Assembly: GCA_009193035.1 (NCBI GenBank)
Contig: SWDT01000108.1
Span: forward strand, 124,001-188,000
DNA length: 64,000 bases
Direction: 5' to 3'
Origin: Halicephalobus mephisto
Lineage: Eukaryota > Nematoda > Chromadorea > Rhabditida > Panagrolaimidae
Position numbers and translations under genes: made by a program. Below are positions 58,193 to 64,000 of this stretch, one piece after another. Under the pieces are notes generated by a model, which had not been told where the DNA came from, made no database searches, and saw only the letters and a list, made by a program, of their open reading frames with translations. Numbering within the stretch: position 1 is the stretch's first letter; every line of letters begins with the position of its first letter.

Positions 58193-59740
58193 GTAAGCCC
58201 CTTCCCCATACTGTAGCTTTAAAATTCCAAATATTTTCCTCTACTGTAATTACAAAATTCCGAAATTTACTCTCACTGTAACTAAGAACATCCCAAAATT
58301 CATTCTTACTGTAACTAAAAATTCTGAAAATTTATTTTTAACTTTATTCAAAATATTCAAAATATTTAAAATTTATTTTTACTGTAACTAAAAATTTTTA
58401 AAATTTATTTTTAACTTTATTCAAAATTTTTAAAATTTATTTTTAACTTTATTCGAAATTTTTAAACTTTATTTAAAATTTTTAAATTTTATTTAAAATT
58501 TTTAAAATTTATTCTTACTGTAACTAAAAAGTTCTTAATGTCCTATTTACTGTACTTAAAATCTTCTTTACTGTAGCTGTGAAGCTTCTGTAAAAATCTT
58601 CCAACGTCATAGAACCATTTGTTTTTGGCATTTTTTTTTCGAAAAAGCTTGCAACGAAAATTTGACAAATGACCATTGCCCCAGGCGCCGTTTTTGAAGA
58701 TTTTTAGATTCATTCAACTTAGTCAAAAAAAAATAATTTTTTATCAATTGAGGTCTCAGATGTGGATATCTCTGACTTTGAAAAAAACAATTTTTCAGTG
58801 AAAAAACATGGGAACCGTTTTTTATTTTTTATGTAAATATGATTAACATAATTTTATTTCAAAAATATTAAAGACAGAAATTCAAAGAAAAAATTTTTCT
58901 TTGTTTTTAAAAAATCAATTTTATTTAGTTGTAAAATTTGCCTCAGGCAAAAGTCTTTAAAAAGTCGTATTATAAAAATTAAAAATGAGCATTTTAATGA
59001 AGTTGTCTCAAATGTCTTCAAATTTCCAGAAACTTTCGGAATTTTAATTTTCAGACATCGATATTAAACTTTTAATTGCATTTTAAAAAACTTTAAAAAA
59101 TTTCAAAATTTTCCGACAGATTCTAAAAATTTTTTTGGGATTCTAGAAAGTTCCAAAATCTGTAAAATTTTTAACTTTTACAATTTTTTTTTATTTCAGA
59201 AAATTTTAAATTTTAGAAAATTTTAAATTTTAGAAAATTTTTAAATTTTAAATATTTTTTTATTTTAGAAATTTTCAGAAATTTTTACTAGATTTTAGAA
59301 CCTTCTATGAGATTCTAGAAGATCTTTAAAGTTTCTTTAAAATTCTAAAAAATTAAAAATTTTTTAAATTTCGGAATTTCGAAAATTTCCGGAAATTTTT
59401 AGAAATTTTAAATATTTTTAAATATTTTGGAAATTTTTAGAACTTTTAAAAATTTTGGAATATTTCAGAAACTTCCACTGGATTTTGGAAGATTTTAAAA
59501 AAATTTTACGAAATTTTATACCATTTCAGAAGGTCCTATAGGTTTTTTAAAGATTCCCTCGGGTCTCTGAAATTTCCATAAAATTCTTGAAAGTTTTAGA
59601 AATATGTTTTGGATTTCAAAAAATTAAAAAAATATTTTTAAAATTCTAAAAAATTAAAAAAATATTTTAAATTATTTTAATATAAATTTCAAACTATTTT
59701 ACAAAATTCCGGAATTTTTTACGGAATATTTGCAATCAAT
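58193..59740. other. pde-4 intron, 5' part
   Basis: Intronic A/T-rich sequence with TTACTGTAACTAAAA repeats at 58230-58580 and AAATTTTAGAAA-type low complexity at 59000-59700. No exon seen. Confidence 0.6.
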
Positions 59741-60535
59741 ATTTTTTTTAAATAATCAGTTTACTACTGTCAGGGAGAGAATTCTGAATTTTTCGAACAA
59801 TACCGAGGTCAACATCAAAATCAAAATAAATCTGCACATTGCTTGCAAGATTCTGGCAAATCGGTCAAAATCAAAGTTAAAATCTGCACATTGCTTGCAA
59901 AATTTAGATAAATTGGTCGGTATTTCTGTTTATATCTAAAAAATTATGAAATCAAAATAAATCTGCACATTACTTGCAAGATTCTGGCAAATCGGTCAAA
60001 ATCAAAGTTAAAATTTGCACATTGCCTGCGAAATTTAGGTAAATGGATTGATATTTCTGTTTAAATCTAAAAAATTACGAAATCAAAGTATAATCTGCAC
60101 TCTGCTTGCAAAATTCAGGCAAATTAGTTGATATTTCTGTTTAAATCTAAGAAATTACGAAATCGAAGTATAATCTGCATATTGCTTGTAACATTCTACC
60201 ACATTAATTAAATCAAAGTTAAAATCTGCACATTGTCTGCAAAATTCAGGCAAATTAGTTGATATTTTTGTTTTCATTTAAAAAATTACGAAATCAAAGT
60301 ATAATCTGCACATTGCTTGCAACATTCTACCACATTAATTAAATCAAAGTTAAAATCTGCACTCTGCTTGCAACATGCAAGTAAATTGGTCAGTATTTCT
60401 GTTTACATCTAAAAAATTACGAAATCAAAATAAATCTGCACATTGCTTGCAAGATTCTGGCAAATCGGTCTAAATCAAAGTTAAAATCTGCATTCTGCTT
60501 GCAACATGCAAGCAACTAGAACTGTCCAGTGCTCA
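59741..60535. repeat. Tandem array in pde-4 intron (CTGCACATTGCTTGCAA)
   Basis: Repeats of 60-130 bp containing AATCTGCACATTGCTTGCAA, ATTCTGGCAAATCGGTC and GATATTTCTGTTTA..TCTAAAAAATTACGAAATCAAA; around ten copies of the CTGCACATTG core. Confidence 0.85.
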
Positions 60536-60689
60536 TATAAAAAATCGGCTATATGATATTTTTTCCTTTATTTCGTAAGCTTTATATAATTTTTTATATC
60601 GGTTTTTTGGTTGTTAAATTAACTAAATATCTGAGTTAAATAAAAAAAATATTTTTTAAAAAAGAAAATTTTGAAATAAATGCGAATCA

Positions 60690-61335
60690 AAAAAAACAAA
60701 TATCATACAGCAAAAAATTCAATTTTATTTTTATTTTTTATAAATTTTGACATTATAGATTTTATTTTTTATTTTTATTTTTTTACAAATTTCGACACCG
60801 TAGATTTTATTTTAATTTCAATTTTTTATAAATTTCTACATTGTAAAATTTACTTTGATTTCAATTTTTACAAATTTCGATACTGTAGAATTTATCTTAA
60901 TTTTAACTTTTTTATAAATTTCAGTACTGTAGAATTTACTTTGATTTCAATTTTTTTATAAATTTTAGTACTGTGGAATTTGCCTTAATTTTAACTTTTT
61001 TGTAAATTTCGGTACTGTAGAATTTACTTTGATTTCAATTTTTTTATAAATTTTAGTACTGTAAAATTCATCTTAATTTTAACATTTTTGTAAATTTCGG
61101 TACTGTAAAATTTACTTTGATTTCAATTTTTATAAATTTTAGTACTGTAAAATTTACCTTAATTTTAAAATTTCGGTACTGTAAAATTTACCTTAATTTT
61201 AACTTTTTTACAAATTTCGGTACTGTAGAATTTACTTTGATTTCAATTTTTATAAATTTCGGTACCGTAAAATTTATCTTAATTTTAACATTTCGGTACT
61301 GTAGAATTTATCTTAATTTTAACATTTTTGTACTG
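60690..61335. repeat. Tandem array in pde-4 intron (GGTACTGTAGAATTTAC)
   Basis: About fourteen units of 45-60 bp: ATAAATTTCGGTACTGTAGA, ATTTACTTTGATTTCAATTT, with a second subtype (CTTAATTTTAAC). TACTGTA motifs of this type are common in Caenorhabditis intronic repeats. Confidence 0.85.
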
Positions 61336-61339
61336 TAGA

Positions 61340-61595
61340 ATTTACTTTGATTTTGATGTGGACCTTTTCATAAACTTCGGCACAGACCGTTTTTGGTTCA
61401 CTTGCTCGGTTGTGTTCATTTGGGGACTGAAAAGCTGGAAAAAACTAAAGTGGACACACGAGACGGAAGCTGCTCTTCCATTTGCCGCCAAACCAAGCTT
61501 TTTCGATTCGTTCTCAAGCCTCAAAAGAAAAGGAAAAAAGCCAGTTTTTCCTTTGCAGATTCGGCATTTGAGGTTTTATTTTTTTTTCAAGTGTC
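61340..61595 (+). promoter_or_regulatory. GC-rich leader before pde-4 exon c
   Basis: GC content rises sharply after the repeat array. Open frames exist on both strands (for example plus RKGKKPVFPLQIRHLRF), but none ends in a convincing splice site. The position immediately upstream of a candidate first exon suggests promoter or untranslated leader sequence. Confidence 0.35.
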
Positions 61596-61675
61596 ATGTT
61601 AGCTGCAACAAGTAAATTAGCAGCTTTTAAATGGGCTTTTTCGACCAGTGCTGAGAAATCTGTCCCGATCAAGAG
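61596..61675 (+). CDS. pde-4: Candidate pde-4 alternative first exon (c)
   Basis: ATG lies 5 nt after a TTTTTTTTCAAG acceptor suited to spliced-leader addition. The frame reads MLAATSKLAAFKWAFSTSAE then KSVPIK, ending AG|GTTTGA in phase 2. Joined to 63540 it gives ...KSVPIK-R-HGDDLIV. The product would lack the N-terminal half of UCR1 with the RRESF kinase site present in exon b but keep the rest of UCR1 and UCR2. The short amphipathic N-terminus could serve in targeting, as isoform-specific N-termini do in PDE4 enzymes. Phase, strand and composition support it. Confidence 0.6.
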
Positions 61676-61679
61676 GTTT

Positions 61680-63530
61680 GATTCTGTTAATCATGATCTG
61701 GAATTTTGATTTTTGACAGAATTCGAGCTTTTTGAAAATATTTCAAATATATTTTTAAATAATTTTCGAATTCTTGACTATATTCTAAAACAAATTTGAA
61801 TTTTTTATTTTTTTTAATTTAATTTTTAAAAATTTTTTTAATATTTTTATTTTTTAAATTTTTTATTTTTTTTAATATTTTTATTTTTAAACATATTCTA
61901 AAATTTTTATTTTTTTTGAACTTTTTAAAATTTAATTTTTAGGTTTTTTTATTTTTAAAAATCTTTATTTTTTTAATTTTAAATTTTTGAAAATTTCTAT
62001 TTTTTTAAAACTTTTTAAAATTTAATTTTTTAGGTTTATTAATTTTTTTTTCTTTTAAATTTTTATTTTTTTAAAACTTTTTTAATTTAATTTTTAATAG
62101 ATTTTTAGTTTTTAGATAAATTTGAAATTTTTAGTCGATTTCAAAATTACTTTTTAATTTATTTTTTATTTTTTAATCGATTTTTTATGAATTTGAAATT
62201 TCTAACACATTTCAAATTAAATTTTGGATTTAATTTTTAATAATTTTCAAAAATATTTTAAATCTAATTTTTTAAATAAATTTTAGATTTTTTTAAAAAT
62301 AAATTTATAAAAATATTTTAATTTTTTTTTTAATTTTAAAAATATTTTAAATTTTATTTTTTTTTAAAAGTATTTTTAATTTTATTTTTTTTTATTTTAA
62401 AAATATTTTTTAATTTTATTTTTTTTTATTTTAAAAATATTTTTAAATTTGTTTAAAATTCGAGAAATTTAAATTTCGATTAATTTTGAAAAAGTTGGAT
62501 TTTACTAAATTTTGATTTTCTTCGTCTCATAACGACTCTCAAGACGAAAAATTGAAAAACAGCGGATTTTCGAACAAGGAAATGACATTAAAATTTTCCT
62601 TTTTATTTTTGCCGTCATTTTTTATTTTCCACTTTATAACTTTCGTCGACTTCAATCTTATTTAATTTTAAAAATTTATAAGTAAAATTTGAAAATTTGC
62701 ATTTTTAAAAAATTGAAAATTTTTTGTTTTTAAAAATTTTAAAAATTTTTGAATTTTCAGATTTTTGAAAATTTTAAAAAATTTTGAAATTTTCGAGTGT
62801 TTAAAATTTTTGAATTTTGAAGTTTTTAAAAATTTGAAAAAAATGAATTTTAAAAAATTTCGAAAATTTTCAAGATTTTTGAATTTTGAAAATTCTTAAG
62901 ATTTTTCAAATTTTCGAAAACCTTTAAAAATGAATTTCAAAGAATTTCGAAAGTCTTTAAAATTTTGAAATTTTCGAGTGTTTAAGGTTTTTGAATTTTG
63001 AAATTTTTAAGAATCTGAAAAAAATGGATTCTGAAATTTTTGAAAATTTCTAAAAATTGAATTTTAAGAAATTTCGAAAATTTTTGAGATTTTTTTATTT
63101 TGAAATTTCTGAAAATTTTATAAAGTGGATTCTGAAATTTTTGAAAATTTGTAAAAAATCGAATTTTGAAATTTCTGAAAATTTGTAAAAAATCGAATTT
63201 GAAAGAATTTCGAGATTTTTTAATTTCGAAATTTTTGAAAATTTGTAAAAAAGTGGATTCTGAAATTTCTGAAAATTTTTAAAAAATGGATTCTGAAATT
63301 TTTGAAAATTTGTAAAAAATCGAATTTCGAAATTTCTGAAAATTTGTAAAAAATCGAATTTGAAAGTTCTGAAAACTTGGATTTTTGAGTTTCGAAAAAC
63401 ATGGAATTTTTTGGAAAATTAACAATTCTGATCATGGTTCTTGACCTGTCAAACAAGTTTTATAATTGAATTTTGTTTTCAAAGAAAAATCAAAACAAGG
63501 AACAAATTCAATTTTCTTTTTTAATTTTGT
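61680..63530. repeat. A/T low-complexity in pde-4 intron
   Basis: TTTTTAAATTTT blocks to about 62480. From 62690 to 63420 an irregular array of GAAATTTCTGAAAATTTGTA and AAAAATCGAATTT units (about 30 bp). Nothing coding. Confidence 0.7.
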
Positions 63531-63539
63531 TAATTACAG

Positions 63540-63813
63540 ACATGGAGATGACTTGATCGTGACACCGTTCGCTCAGTTGCTGGCGTCGCTGAGAAATGTT
63601 CGGTCCAATTTCATCTCCATCGCAAATTTGCCTGTGGGAACAACAGAAAACGAAAAATACAGAACACCAAGAAGGCCGCCTTTGCACTCGATCCAGCTGC
63701 CCGACCCTGTCATGTCCTGTGCCCAGGAAACCCTGGAGGAACTAGATTGGTGTCTGGAACAACTAGAAGCCATCCAGATCCATAGATCCGTTTCTGAAAT
63801 GGCTTCGAGCAAG
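63540..63813 (+). CDS. pde-4: pde-4 shared UCR1/UCR2 exon
   Basis: Core regulatory exon of cAMP phosphodiesterase 4. It starts with the third base of a codon after TTACAG and ends AAG|GTAAGT. HGDDLIVTPFAQLLASLR and NVRSNF are the C-terminal half of UCR1. ETLEELDWCLEQLEAIQ and HRSVSEMASSK are the start of UCR2, which folds over the catalytic pocket and mediates autoinhibition and dimerisation. Between them a worm-specific linker (TPRRPPLHSIQLPDPV) replaces the vertebrate linker. The rest of UCR2 and the HD-type catalytic domain with its metal-binding His/Asp residues lie right of the window. In C. elegans PDE-4 lowers cAMP in neurons and gonad; I infer the same role. Confidence 0.95.
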
Positions 63814-64000
63814 GTAAGTTATTCTGGACTTTCTGACCTCAATTTTTCCGGATTTATTAAATTCCATAAAATAATCGATTTCGAAGTCTGGATAAAATTA
63901 AACCAGCTGATCTCAAAGTTGCGGACAAGTTGCTAATTTTATCTTAATTCTGAAGTTGACTGTTTTATAAACATCGAAATAAAATTAAATATTTAAATCG
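63814..64000 (+). other. pde-4 next intron (5' part)
   Basis: Begins GTAAGT. The reading frame continues by chance to about 63936 but is no longer similar to PDE4, so it is intron. The window ends before the next acceptor. Confidence 0.8.

Noticed and set aside
58027..58281. Plus-strand frame overlapping pde-4 exon b
   Set aside because: Out-of-frame shadow of the UCR1-coding exon.
60680..61338. Repeated FYKF/TVEFTLISIF-like peptides in long frames
   Set aside because: Translation of the GGTACTGTAGAATTTAC tandem array, not a protein.

Overview
The window looks like nuclear DNA of a rhabditid nematode, most likely Caenorhabditis or a close relative. The evidence is AT-richness, very short introns (42-47 bp) with TTTCAG-type acceptors, TTTCAG joined directly to start codons (spliced-leader trans-splicing style), clustered nematode-type seven-transmembrane chemoreceptor genes, and a worm PDE4 gene at the right edge. 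No species can be named from sequence alone.

There are two regimes. From 1 to about 37 kb is a chemoreceptor cluster built from two unrelated receptor families. Family 1 (three coding exons with fixed 5' exon sizes; Str-superfamily-like, perhaps SRD/STR) has intact genes at 3194-4321(-), 5308-6523(-), 28082-29225(+) and 32268-33330(+), plus two pseudogenes at 22825-23556(+) and 24236-25265(-) that share inactivating lesions. Family 2 (four exons of 93, 492, 218 and 112/136 nt; SRT-like) has intact genes at 9060-10106(-), 11675-13028(+), 19259-20330(+) and 35910-36988(+), plus pseudogenes at about 930-1880(-) and 14410-15480(+). Every family 2 copy has, just past its 3' end and in convergent orientation, either the intact zinc-finger gene at 37024-38721 or a decayed relic of that gene's last exon. 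This suggests the receptors spread as a receptor plus zinc-finger-tail unit whose best preserved version is the pair at 35.9-38.7 kb. Gene conversion, inverted duplication, an insertion that replaced a stop codon, tRNA-like (SINE-like) elements and GC-AG introns show how the cluster evolves.

From about 37 kb to the end is a gene-poor, low-complexity region: A/T runs, many tandem arrays with 30-245 bp units, and a TA-flanked inverted-repeat element at 51040-51504. Embedded in it are a small zinc-finger gene with a Groucho-type eh1 motif (37024-38721, -), a RING-H2 gene (41485-43996, -, 3' end unresolved) and the 5' part of a cAMP phosphodiesterase gene (pde-4, +). For pde-4 I see the shared UCR1/UCR2 exon (63540-63813) and three candidate alternative first exons (56004, 57837 and 61596), all ending in the same splice phase as that shared exon requires. 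This fits the multi-promoter design of PDE4 genes. The catalytic domain lies beyond the window.
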